Assembly: GCA_024222455.1 (NCBI GenBank)
Contig: JAAEPD010000135.1
Span: 1 to 34,550 of the forward strand
Origin: Aureispira sp.
Lineage (GTDB): Bacteria > Bacteroidota > Bacteroidia > Chitinophagales > Saprospiraceae
Direction: 5' to 3'
Length of the DNA stretch: 34,550 bases
The position numbers and the translations under genes are program-made. Within the stretch, counting starts at the first letter, position 1. The number at the start of each line of letters is the position of its first letter. The notes under the pieces were generated by a model. It had not been told where the DNA came from and did no database searches. It saw only the letters and a program-made list of their open reading frames with translations. Shown in pieces: positions 26,581-34,410 of the stretch.

Positions 26581-27624
26581 ATGAAATCAATGTACAAACA
26601 GATACTAATTTGGATTGTTTACAGTCTTTTTTGGATTACTATCATTCATGATGAATTTGAGTCATGGAGAATGGTAATAGAGTTGATAGTGTTTGTGTTG
26701 ATTGGGCATGGGTGTTTATTTTATATCAACTACTATGGCCTGATGCCCAAGTTGTTTGTGAAAAAGAGGTATTTTTTATATACTATAATTAGTTTGGGTG
26801 TTTTGATTTTATGGTATTTAGTGAGTAGGAGCTTTTCTACTTGGATGTTCCAAAATGGATATTGGGAGGTAGTAGGACAGTGGCCAAAGTTGGCTAACCA
26901 TAGGATTCCTAATCAAATTGGACGAATAGTAGGAATTTGGTTTCATGGAACGGGGACAATTATTTATTTATCGAGTTTGATTGCATTTAATACACAACAA
27001 GTAAGGCGAAAGGAAAGCAAAATTTTGGTCTTAGAAAATGAAAAACTCAATGCAGAAATGCGCATGATGCGTATGCAAATTAATCCTCATTTTTTGTTTA
27101 ATGCTTTAAATAATATTTACTCTACAGCTGTCTTGAAACCTGAACAAGTAGCCGAATCTATTCATAAACTTTCTGGGCTTTTACGTTACGCTTTGTATGA
27201 TTGCGATACGGATAGAATTGCCTTGAAACGCGAGGTGGAGTACTTACAGAATTACATAGATTTGCAGCGACTCAAAGATGATGAGTTAGGCGAGATAGAG
27301 TTTGATATAAAAGGTAATATTGGTGGAGTTTATATATTGCCAATGATCTTAGTCGCTTTTGTTGAGAATAGCTTCAAACATGGGAATATTGAGCAAAATG
27401 GCTGGATTAAAATTGAGTTGGTTAAAGAGGATAATACTTTGGTGTTTAAATGCAAAAATAGCATAGCTGCGATAGCCAAACAAAAAGATAATACTAAAGG
27501 AATTGGTTTATCCAATGTTCGCAAACGCTTAGAGTTGATGTACCCTGATAGTCATGAGTTGACTATCTCACCAGAAGAAGATATATTTAGTGTAATTTTA
27601 AAAATTGATCTAAATGAAAATTAA
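26581..27624 (+). CDS. LytS/YehU-type sensor histidine kinase
   Basis: A 347-residue membrane kinase. I start it at ATG 26581 rather than the in-frame GTG at 26566, as the first helix follows directly (MKSMYKQILIWIVYSLFWI). Four hydrophobic segments fill residues 5-140. Then comes the His_kinase domain with MRMQINPHFLFNALNNIY (phospho-accepting His170), the FVENSFKHGN ATP-lid motif and GIGLSNVRKRLELMYP. It has no recognised extracellular sensor domain, so the signal is probably sensed in the membrane. It overlaps the response-regulator gene by 11 bases, so the pair is translationally coupled. Confidence 0.93.
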   Translation: MKSMYKQILIWIVYSLFWITIIHDEFESWRMVIELIVFVLIGHGCLFYINYYGLMPKLFVKKRYFLYTIISLGVLILWYLVSRSFSTWMFQNGYWEVVGQWPKLANHRIPNQIGRIVGIWFHGTGTIIYLSSLIAFNTQQVRRKESKILVLENEKLNAEMRMMRMQINPHFLFNALNNIYSTAVLKPEQVAESIHKLSGLLRYALYDCDTDRIALKREVEYLQNYIDLQRLKDDELGEIEFDIKGNIGGVYILPMILVAFVENSFKHGNIEQNGWIKIELVKEDNTLVFKCKNSIAAIAKQKDNTKGIGLSNVRKRLELMYPDSHELTISPEEDIFSVILKIDLNEN

Positions 27625-28330
27625 AACTCTAATAGTAGACGATGAGCAGCCTGCTCGATTGCTTTTACAAAACTATGTAGAACGCATGCCTCAACTAGAA
27701 TTGGTAGCCATGTGCAAAAATCCTTTGGAGGCTTTAGATCTTTTGCAGAAAGAAACTATCGACCTTCTGTTGTTGGATATACAAATGCCAGAATTGATGG
27801 GGACAGATCTCCTGAAAAGTATTCCTCAGCAACCATTGGTTATCTTTACTACTGCTTACCAAGAATATGCATTGGAAGGTTATGAGTTGGATGTGGTAGA
27901 TTATATGCTCAAACCAATTAGCTTCAATCGGTTTTTGAAAGGAGTAAATAAAGCTGTTGAATTGTTTCAATTGAGGCAACAAGAAGGTGTTGTCGTTCCT
28001 GTTGCTACCGATGCCACTCTGAAGAAGGATTATATCGTGATAAAAGCCAATCAGCGATTATACAGAATGCGTTATAATGACATATTATATATACAAGGTC
28101 TAAAAGAATATGTTACCTTTTATACAAAGGAGCAAAAACTAGTAGTTCATGGTGCTCTCAAATACTTTGAACGGGAGTTGCCAAGCACCTCTTTTCTAAG
28201 AGTACACAAGTCTTATATTGTCAACAAAAATAAGGTGAATAATTTGTATGGGAACCAGTTGGAAATAGACAAAACACAAATTCCTATTGGCTATACTTAT
28301 CGACAAACAGTACTAAATGAATTGTTTTAG
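27614..28330 (+). CDS. LytTR-family response regulator
   Basis: A 238-residue protein. The receiver domain (1-120) has the acidic pocket IVDDEQPA (Asp9/Asp10), phosphorylation site LLLLDIQMPE (Asp55), the FTTAYQEYALEGYELDVVDY segment and the K in MLKPI. The C-terminal LytTR DNA-binding domain (about 140-238) has DYIVIKANQRLYRMRYNDIL, YIQGLKEYVTFYT and FLRVHKSYIVNKNKV. It is phosphorylated by the preceding kinase and should bind direct repeats in promoters, perhaps in the gap to the divergent TonB receptor. The stop is 7 bases from the convergent membrane protein. Confidence 0.95.
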   Translation: MKIKTLIVDDEQPARLLLQNYVERMPQLELVAMCKNPLEALDLLQKETIDLLLLDIQMPELMGTDLLKSIPQQPLVIFTTAYQEYALEGYELDVVDYMLKPISFNRFLKGVNKAVELFQLRQQEGVVVPVATDATLKKDYIVIKANQRLYRMRYNDILYIQGLKEYVTFYTKEQKLVVHGALKYFERELPSTSFLRVHKSYIVNKNKVNNLYGNQLEIDKTQIPIGYTYRQTVLNELF

Positions 28331-28337
28331 AGTGCTG

Positions 28338-28730
28338 CTATCGGCCACTTGTTCTGTATCTACGTCTACCCGTTTCTTTAGGACCTAGAATAGCATCTCT
28401 TCCATATTTTCCAGTCAACATGCCCAATCCTCCTAATAAAGCACCGATCAAGAGACTGATCCAAAATAATAGACTTGGTGATCCAATATTAAAAATTACA
28501 GCAATTTTAGAAACCAAAAGCCCTTCATTGGCAGTATTTATCATGTTCAGATGAACAAAATAAAGCCCTCCTGTAGCCAAAATTCCACAAAGGAAGCTCA
28601 ATACTCCATGCATCTGTAATGCAAATCCAATGATTGCAGCTATTAATGCAATTCCCCACCAAGGCAGTATAAAAGAGCCTAACCATCCTAAACTAGCAAG
28701 AGCTATTAAACCTATGAAAAAATGTCCCAT
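28338..28730 (-). CDS. small integral membrane protein
   Basis: A 130-residue protein with four hydrophobic segments (about 4-22, 26-46, 47-64 and 84-107) and a basic, Arg-rich end (KETGRRRYRTSGR) that is probably cytoplasmic. The last segment carries a GALLGGLGMLTG glycine pattern. I do not recognise a family. It is convergent with the response regulator, with only 7 bases between stops. Confidence 0.65.
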   Translation of the reverse strand: MGHFFIGLIALASLGWLGSFILPWWGIALIAAIIGFALQMHGVLSFLCGILATGGLYFVHLNMINTANEGLLVSKIAVIFNIGSPSLLFWISLLIGALLGGLGMLTGKYGRDAILGPKETGRRRYRTSGR

Positions 28731-28849
28731 GAAGATGTTTAAATTAAAAAAGGATTATTAATAACTGCAAAGTTAAGAAGATTAGAACAAATTGAAAATT
28801 AATTAAGATATTAAGTATCCTAATGATCTACATCTAAAACAAAAAATCA

Positions 28850-29794
28850 ATGAAAACCCAGAATACTATTGCAATACACGGAGGAGCAGGAACAATTCTT
28901 AGATCTAAATTGACTCCCGAAAAAGAAAAGGCTTATCGCAAAGCATTGCACAATACTATAGTTGAAGGAGCCAAAATACTCAAAAAAGGAGGAACAGCTA
29001 TAGATGCTGTAACTGAGGCAGTGCATTGTATGGAGGATATAGAGTTATTTAATGCTGGTAAGGGTTCTGTTTTTACAGCTAAGGGAATTCATGAAATGGA
29101 TGCCTCAATCATGTGTGGAAAGTCTTTGAATACTGGTGCTGTGGCCGGAATAAGCACCATCTCAAACCCTATAGAACTAGCCAAAATTGTGATGGAGAAA
29201 TCTCAACATATGTTTTTTGTAGGAGCAGGAGCTATTGCCTTTGCCAAAGAGCATGGTATAAAAGAAATTGATCCAAATTACTTTTTTAATCAACATCGTT
29301 TTGACCAATGGAAGCGAGTAGCAGGAAGTAAAACTGCTCAGCTGGACCATAGCGATAGAGTGGATGAAGATAAATCAGGAACAGTGGGCGCTGTAGCCAT
29401 AGATCAGTATGGCAACTTGGCAGCAGCTACTTCTACTGGAGGCATGACCAACAAGCAACAAGGGCGTGTGGGGGACAGCCCAATAATAGGAGCAGGAACT
29501 TATGCCAACAACAATACCTGTGCTGTTTCTTGTACAGGGCATGGCGAATATTTTATGCGAACAGTCTTAGCACATAGAGTTTCTTGTTTGATGGAGTTAT
29601 GCCAATTATCATTGGAGGAAGCTTGTCAGCGAGCAATTTATGAAGATTTGCAGAGTTTGGGCGGTTCTGGAGGCTTGATAGCTGTAGATACTACAGGAAA
29701 AGTCTCCTTTGTATTCAATTCAGAGGGAATGTATAGAGCTGTTAAAATAGGAGAGCAGGCTATTCAGACAGGAATTTGGAGAACTATGACCTAA
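28850..29794 (+). CDS. isoaspartyl peptidase / plant-type L-asparaginase
   Basis: A 314-residue Ntn hydrolase of the type that self-cleaves to alpha and beta subunits. Conserved: AIHGGAGT near the start, GGTAIDAV, FNAGKGSVFTAKG, MDASIMCG, then the cleavage site KSGTVGAVA with Thr178 as the new N-terminal nucleophile. The beta subunit has STGGMTNKQQGRVGDSPIIGAGTYANN and CTGHGEYFMRT. It hydrolyses beta-aspartyl (isoaspartyl) dipeptides and, more weakly, asparagine. No signal peptide; cytoplasmic. The C-terminus is intact. It stands alone. Confidence 0.94.
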   Translation: MKTQNTIAIHGGAGTILRSKLTPEKEKAYRKALHNTIVEGAKILKKGGTAIDAVTEAVHCMEDIELFNAGKGSVFTAKGIHEMDASIMCGKSLNTGAVAGISTISNPIELAKIVMEKSQHMFFVGAGAIAFAKEHGIKEIDPNYFFNQHRFDQWKRVAGSKTAQLDHSDRVDEDKSGTVGAVAIDQYGNLAAATSTGGMTNKQQGRVGDSPIIGAGTYANNNTCAVSCTGHGEYFMRTVLAHRVSCLMELCQLSLEEACQRAIYEDLQSLGGSGGLIAVDTTGKVSFVFNSEGMYRAVKIGEQAIQTGIWRTMT

Positions 29795-29871
29795 ACAAGT
29801 GATAACCTATAAGTTTCTCAGCAATTAGTTGTTGTACATTATTCTCAAAACTAATATAAAGTTGCTGTATC

Positions 29872-30408
29872 ATGAATAAGTTATTGTTGAGCATAGGTTT
29901 CCTGATCATAGGAGCTTTTCAGCTTTCAGCACAGGCCAAAATTACATTAGAGGCAAATGCCAAAGAGGTAAGACCCAATGTTTATGCATTAATATTTGAT
30001 ATTGATATACCTCAAGGTTGGATGATGGGAGCTGTGCCTTACGATCTCATCCACAAAGGAGAGTTAGACACTTTTACATTCTCTATTACTTTAGATAAGT
30101 CTAGTGGTTTAGAATTGCTGGGTCGCCTAAAAGCTAGTTATGCTCCTGATGCTGGTTATAAATCTTGTGGTTATGCCAAGAAAGTAACTTTTGTACAACT
30201 GATAAGAGTTAAAAGAGATTTAGAGGAAAATGCCTTATATATAGGAGGTATGCTTAAATATGGTATGAGTAGACCAAGTGCTGCAGGGCCACATTTAGAT
30301 ATGTTAAAGGATGCAAAGTTTTTTAGGCTTAGATTGGCTAAAGATATAGGGTTGCCTAGAATAACCGTAGGGCATAATTGTTTGACAAAAGATATTCCTG
30401 TGCAGTAA
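29872..30408 (+). CDS. exported protein, first of a tandem paralogous pair
   Basis: A 178-residue protein. The signal peptide MNKLLLSIGFLIIGAFQLSAQ ends at a standard AQ-A junction. The mature domain is about 155 residues: VYALIFDIDIPQGWMMGAVPYD, FSITLDKSSG, LLGRLKASYAP and the C-terminal VGHNCLTKDI. The next gene matches along its whole length, so this is a tandem duplication. I do not recognise the domain. It has no lipobox and no T9SS sorting tail, so it is probably periplasmic or secreted by Sec. Confidence 0.72.
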   Translation: MNKLLLSIGFLIIGAFQLSAQAKITLEANAKEVRPNVYALIFDIDIPQGWMMGAVPYDLIHKGELDTFTFSITLDKSSGLELLGRLKASYAPDAGYKSCGYAKKVTFVQLIRVKRDLEENALYIGGMLKYGMSRPSAAGPHLDMLKDAKFFRLRLAKDIGLPRITVGHNCLTKDIPVQ

Positions 30409-30443
30409 CTCAGACTGTAACCAATACACCAATCTCCATTATA

Positions 30444-30489
30444 ATAACATCTTATAAATTAGTACTTGTTACTTAAATAAAGATGTTAT
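30444..30489 (+). promoter_or_regulatory. stem that would cover the start codon of the second paralogue
   Basis: ATAACATCTT (30444-30453) pairs with AAGATGTTAT (30480-30489), with a 26-base loop. The second arm includes the first two bases of the start codon and the ribosome-binding region, so folding would block initiation. It could be chance in AT-rich DNA. Confidence 0.35.
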
Positions 30490-31012
30490 GAAACAATTGA
30501 TTTTCTGTTGCTTAGGTTTTTTGCTGTTGAATGTGAATATGGGCTTTTCGCAAGCAAAATTGCGAATTCAGGAATCTGTTAAATATATAAAGAACGATGT
30601 TTATGCTTTAGTTTTGGATATTAATATACCTAGAGGATGGATGTTAGAAGCTGTGCCTTATGGCGTTTTTGTGGAGGGGGTGAGAGATACGTTTAGTTTA
30701 TCTATAGGTATCAATAAACCATTTGATGGTAGATTGGTACAACGGCTAAAAGCTAGTCGAACACCAGCTGCAGCAGGTTTTTATACAGGCCATGTGCAAT
30801 TTGCTCAGTTCATAAAAGCAAAAATTGATGAAAGAGGACTTTATGTAGGTGGGAATATTCGTTATACCCTAATACGCAAGGCTGATAAAACTGGCCCTAG
30901 TGAGGTTCAACACAATAAACCTTTTCGATTTAGAATAGCTCACAAAAAAGGGTATCCAATCGTATCAGTAGGGCACAAATGTTTGACCAAAGAACTCTAT
31001 GTGCAAGACTAA
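30488..31012 (+). CDS. exported protein, second of a tandem paralogous pair
   Basis: A 174-residue protein. Signal peptide MKQLIFCCLGFLLLNVNMG ends near FSQAK. It matches the preceding protein block for block: VYALVLDINIPRGWMLEAVPYG, DTFSLSIGI, LKASRTP, GLYVGGNIRY and VGHKCLTKEL. The copies have diverged a good deal, so the duplication is old. A 10-bp inverted repeat covers its start codon. The function is unknown, and the next gene follows closely. Confidence 0.72.
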   Translation: MKQLIFCCLGFLLLNVNMGFSQAKLRIQESVKYIKNDVYALVLDINIPRGWMLEAVPYGVFVEGVRDTFSLSIGINKPFDGRLVQRLKASRTPAAAGFYTGHVQFAQFIKAKIDERGLYVGGNIRYTLIRKADKTGPSEVQHNKPFRFRIAHKKGYPIVSVGHKCLTKELYVQD

Positions 31013-31045
31013 ATATATTTTAAGAAAAATGCTATCTTGTATATC

Positions 31046-31501
31046 ATGAAAGGCTACAGGATAGACTATGACCAAATCAATTCTAATACAGAACTGAATA
31101 CGCTTTTAATGGTATTAGAACCTTATCTCAAAAACTATGTTTGGGTGGTGGCTGATGTAGAGGCTACTCAATTGGACAAGAAGGGAAGTCTTGTAACTCC
31201 TTTTTATGAAAATCCTAAAACAATACTTTGGCTACCTCATGCTCAACTAAAAGAAGAAGCTACAAGTTTAGTTAGCTTAAATTGGGGGGCTTTTTTAGCA
31301 TTTCTTCCTCAAGAAGCCTATTTTGAATTTGAAAGCAGTCAAATTCCTTATTCAGAAGGTAGGCCACCATGTATACAACATCCCAAAGCCATTATAGAGA
31401 TTCAGGCAGTAGATGGAGGCTATTTTGAGGTGTTTTCGACAATAGAAAATATTACCACTGTCTTAGCTGAATATTTTGAACTGGTAGAAATAACTATTTA
31501 A
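31046..31501 (+). CDS. small cytoplasmic protein of unknown function
   Basis: A 151-residue protein from ATG 31046; an in-frame TTG at 31037 is less likely. No signal peptide or membrane helix. Blocks such as NYVWVVADVEATQLDKKG, LVSLNWGAFLAFLPQEAYFEF and AIIEIQAVDGGYFEVFSTIEN suggest a compact alpha/beta fold. I do not recognise it. It overlaps no gene and sits two bases before the next, so the two are probably translated together. Confidence 0.6.
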   Translation: MKGYRIDYDQINSNTELNTLLMVLEPYLKNYVWVVADVEATQLDKKGSLVTPFYENPKTILWLPHAQLKEEATSLVSLNWGAFLAFLPQEAYFEFESSQIPYSEGRPPCIQHPKAIIEIQAVDGGYFEVFSTIENITTVLAEYFELVEITI

Positions 31502-31503
31502 AT

Positions 31504-31926
31504 ATGTATACTGTCATTTATATAGCTATAGTAATTGTTGTACTCATCACTATCCAATCTATTGGCCTTTTGATATGCTATCGATTTAGTGCTTGGCGAA
31601 AGTTAGCGCCAGATTTTGCAACTACTCTAGACCTCAATTCAGAAGATACTATCTTGAAGTGGGCCGTAGTCACTATAGGTAGATCTCGTTATGGACGTAG
31701 CGTAACTGTTGCACTCAACAGAAAGGGCTTTCTGATAAAACCTATGAAGTTTTTGCAGGTTACAGGGCGCCCGCCTCTGTTTATACCTTGGTCTGCTGTA
31801 GACGTTGCTCAAGAAAAACAAAGTTTAAGAGGAGCTTATCTAGAAATCATTCTCAAAAATGGGACAAATATAGGGATGGAGGGTAGAGCTTGGCGAGCAA
31901 TACAAAAGTTGGATATAAAAATATAA
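31504..31926 (+). CDS. small membrane-anchored protein with a possible PH-like domain
   Basis: A 140-residue protein. One N-terminal transmembrane helix (about 5-27, IYIAIVIVVLITIQSIGLLIC) leads to a soluble domain of strands: TILKWAVVTIG, VTVALNRKGFLIKPM, PPLFIPWSAVDVAQE, AYLEIILKNGTNIG, then a helix GRAWRAIQKLDI. The pattern of strands ending in a helix resembles the bacterial PH-like fold, but I cannot confirm it. It begins two bases after the stop of the previous gene, which suggests a two-gene operon. Confidence 0.55.
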   Translation: MYTVIYIAIVIVVLITIQSIGLLICYRFSAWRKLAPDFATTLDLNSEDTILKWAVVTIGRSRYGRSVTVALNRKGFLIKPMKFLQVTGRPPLFIPWSAVDVAQEKQSLRGAYLEIILKNGTNIGMEGRAWRAIQKLDIKI

Positions 31927-32008
31927 TACTCAAGATTACACCAAAAAGAATAGGATAGGAATCTTATAAGTTGGATATCAATTTAATAGAATTAAAAGGG
32001 TAACAATT

Positions 32009-32686
32009 ATGAGACTATTTATTGCTGTTGTCTGTATCAGTTTTTTCTGTTGGAATACTCAACTATTGGCTCAATGCCCAGAAGGATTTTGGCCTGGAAA
32101 TGAAAACTTGGTAGTGAATGGTGATTTTGAACAAGGAAATCAAGCTTTTTTGACAGGTTATGAGCATAATCCAGTAGATCTTTGGCTAGAAGGGTATTAC
32201 GCTGTGGGGACCAACCCATCTATTGTGCACCCTCATTTTATTAATATTGGAGACCATACAACCCAACAAGGAAAAATGATGGTGGTGAATGGTGCTGAAG
32301 TTAGTGGTAAAGTAGTTTGGGAACAACCTGTGGAAGGCATTTATGTAGGAATTGTTTATGCAGTATCAGCGTGGGCTACTACTGTTTCTTCTGCCAACCG
32401 ACCTGCTATTTTGCAATTCTCTATCAATGATCAATTATTGGATGAACCGTTTAAAGTCGCTTCTTATTATGAGGACAGCTGGAAACAGTTTACCGCTTAT
32501 TGGACAGCAGAGGATGTGCAACAATTAACTCTTTCTATTGTCAATCAGAATACAGTACAAGGTGGGAATGATTTTGTATTGGATGATATCTCCTTTGTAC
32601 CCTGTTTTCAATATGCTTGGCAAGAGCATCATGTCTTAGATGAATCTATTGTTTGTGCTGATGCTTCTATTTTATTGGGACATTAG
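32009..32686 (+). CDS. secreted CBM-like jelly-roll protein, probably truncated
   Basis: A 225-residue protein. Signal peptide ends near QLLAQ, then CPEGFWPG and the motif NLVVNGDFEQGN that opens many carbohydrate-binding jelly-roll domains in this phylum; the domain closes with NDFVLDDISFVPC (about residue 195). After it come only about 27 residues (FQYAWQEHHVLDESIVCADA) and an early stop at SILLGH. Larger relatives usually go on into Ig-like repeats and a T9SS C-terminal sorting domain, none of which is present. So it may be a fragment of a longer gene, or a short secreted form. The 9 bases after the stop lead into the convergent desaturase gene. Confidence 0.6.
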   Translation: MRLFIAVVCISFFCWNTQLLAQCPEGFWPGNENLVVNGDFEQGNQAFLTGYEHNPVDLWLEGYYAVGTNPSIVHPHFINIGDHTTQQGKMMVVNGAEVSGKVVWEQPVEGIYVGIVYAVSAWATTVSSANRPAILQFSINDQLLDEPFKVASYYEDSWKQFTAYWTAEDVQQLTLSIVNQNTVQGGNDFVLDDISFVPCFQYAWQEHHVLDESIVCADASILLGH

Positions 32687-32695
32687 ATATACAGA

Positions 32696-33661
32696 CTAAC
32701 TTTTCTTTCCAAATTCCGATTTTGTAAAAGTATGCTTGAATACCTTAAAGTGCATATTTGCATGGCTTGTTTCGGTATGTATTAAGTCTGCTTGCATAGC
32801 TTTATGCAAGTTAGGTAATGCATGAAAAGGAACAGCAGGATAAGCATGATGCTCTGCATGATAAGGCATGTTCCACATCAAGAGTTTTACTAATATATTG
32901 GTATTAATACTTCTTGTTTTTTCTAGAATATCTCCCTCATGTGGTAGTCCATTGTGTTCTGGAACTAAATAACTAGCCAATAAGCAATGACCAACTATTT
33001 GGCCTATGAAAATCCCCCAAAAGCCTGAATTGACATAAATTGCTAAAAGCAATAAACTTATATAGGTCAACATAATTACCCAAGCTTCAAAAACTACTGC
33101 TCTACGAGTACTAGAGCGCAGAAAAGGATAAATCCATTTGCGAATAGATTCAGGCATTCCTATGCAACCCATAATAACCATCAGGATTTTGAACAACAAT
33201 AGTGGAAAGCCAGAAAGCCAAGCTAGATAGGAGGGTAAGTTGCTAATAACAGAGGGCATTGGTTTCCCTGCAAAAGAAATTTCTGGATCTAAACCTGGTA
33301 TATGTGTATGGCGATGGTGGGTGTAGTGAAGCCCTTTGAATATAGTAGGTGGGTATATATGCCCAATCCCACACAAAAAAGCAGCAATTTTATTTAAGCG
33401 TCTAGACTTGAATGCTGTAGAGTGTACAGTCTCATGCTGGCAAGCAAAAAGGCTACAATTTATAGTCCCAAAGAGAACTAGGGATGCAATTATTTGCCAT
33501 AAAATACCATTACTCCAACTAACAACTACCCATGCTCCAAAAACAAGAAATAAACTGTACATAAGTATAAACCGGAAGATAGCAGGACTATCATTTTTTT
33601 GCATTAACTGCTTTAGGCTTTCATCGGAAAGACTGTTACTTTTGTGGAAATTTTCTTGCAT
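32696..33661 (-). CDS. membrane fatty acid desaturase-like protein
   Basis: A 321-residue integral membrane protein of the di-iron desaturase family. Three histidine boxes: QHETVH (76-80), HYTHHRHTHIPGLDPE (112-125, eight residues with five His) and HAEHHAYP (268-275); a further PEHNGLPHEGDILEKTR motif (235-250) is typical of the family. Hydrophobic segments at about 34-72, 151-168, 190-215 fit a four-helix arrangement. It should introduce a double bond or hydroxyl group into a lipid, exact substrate unknown; beta-carotene-hydroxylase-type members share the same boxes. It is divergent from a TetR gene with two palindromes between. Confidence 0.85.
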   Translation of the reverse strand: MQENFHKSNSLSDESLKQLMQKNDSPAIFRFILMYSLFLVFGAWVVVSWSNGILWQIIASLVLFGTINCSLFACQHETVHSTAFKSRRLNKIAAFLCGIGHIYPPTIFKGLHYTHHRHTHIPGLDPEISFAGKPMPSVISNLPSYLAWLSGFPLLLFKILMVIMGCIGMPESIRKWIYPFLRSSTRRAVVFEAWVIMLTYISLLLLAIYVNSGFWGIFIGQIVGHCLLASYLVPEHNGLPHEGDILEKTRSINTNILVKLLMWNMPYHAEHHAYPAVPFHALPNLHKAMQADLIHTETSHANMHFKVFKHTFTKSEFGKKS

Positions 33662-33695
33662 TTTGAAATAACTTCAATGGTTAAATTTAGCTTTT

Positions 33696-33711
33696 TAGCG
33701 CAAATGCGCTA
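33696..33711. promoter_or_regulatory. palindromic operator 1 (TetR candidate)
   Basis: TAGCGCA-AA-TGCGCTA, a perfect 16-base palindrome with 7-base arms, 35 bases upstream of the desaturase start. Nearly identical to operator 2. The GC-rich arms stand out in AT-rich sequence. Confidence 0.75.
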
Positions 33712-33742
33712 TTATTGCAGCAATATAGAATAAAAATAGGAT

Positions 33743-33758
33743 TAGCGCAACTGCGCTA
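33743..33758. promoter_or_regulatory. palindromic operator 2 (TetR candidate)
   Basis: TAGCGCA-AC-TGCGCTA, with the same 7-base arms as operator 1 and extended by one more T/A pair on each side. It starts 38 bases before the TetR gene; the two centres are 47 bases apart. Confidence 0.75.
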
Positions 33759-33780
33759 AAGAGAAAATGAATATAATTTT

Positions 33781-34398
33781 ATGCTTACAGAAGTAATGGG
33801 AAGAGAAGATCAAATATTAGAAGATGCTTTAGGCTTGTTTAATACTCATGGTGCAATGAGCACATCACTCCGACAAATTGCCAGTCAAATGGAAATTAGT
33901 GACGGTAACTTAAGGTATTATTACAAAACAAAAGAGGTTTTAGTACTGAGGCTATTTGAGCAAATGTTGGCCGAAATGAATGTAGTGATTGTGGCTCAGA
34001 TGCCTTTATTAGAAGGTGATTATAATCATAAACGAGCGATAGAGGGAATTAGTGCTTTGTTTCGGATTATGTATAAGTATAAGTTTTTTTATATCGAAGC
34101 GGCATTATATAGGCATTATCCTCAGGTTGGATCTGCCTTCAAAGGTATTTATGAGGCTAGGAAGATGTTGTTTGAACAAATGATTATTGTGTATAAGCAT
34201 CAGGGGATTTTGAGTACAGAGGTGAGTGATAGACAGTATGATATGGCTTTTGAACAGTTTTTTATTATATCTGATAATTGGGTTAAATATGTAGAGATAG
34301 GATTGAGTGACAATGATTTAGAGGATATTATAGCACATTATGCAGAATTATGTATTGCTATTTTTTATCCTTTTTGGGTAGAAAATGTTGTTAAGTAA
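33781..34398 (+). CDS. TetR-family transcriptional regulator
   Basis: A 205-residue protein. N-terminal helix-turn-helix (about 8-55): ILEDALGLFNTHGAMSTSLRQIA then EISDGNLRYYYKTKEVLVLRL, close to the TetR consensus (SxGNLYYHFKNKEEL). The C-terminal ligand-binding half is helical (FRIMYKYKFFYIEAALYRHYP), with no close relative I can name. It probably binds the two palindromes at 33696 and 33743 to control itself and the divergent desaturase, as TetR proteins do for lipid desaturases in other bacteria (for example DesT in Pseudomonas). Lipids or acyl-CoA would be the likely inducer; that is inference. Confidence 0.88.
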   Translation: MLTEVMGREDQILEDALGLFNTHGAMSTSLRQIASQMEISDGNLRYYYKTKEVLVLRLFEQMLAEMNVVIVAQMPLLEGDYNHKRAIEGISALFRIMYKYKFFYIEAALYRHYPQVGSAFKGIYEARKMLFEQMIIVYKHQGILSTEVSDRQYDMAFEQFFIISDNWVKYVEIGLSDNDLEDIIAHYAELCIAIFYPFWVENVVK

Positions 34399-34410
34399 AT
34401 GTTATAAGAC

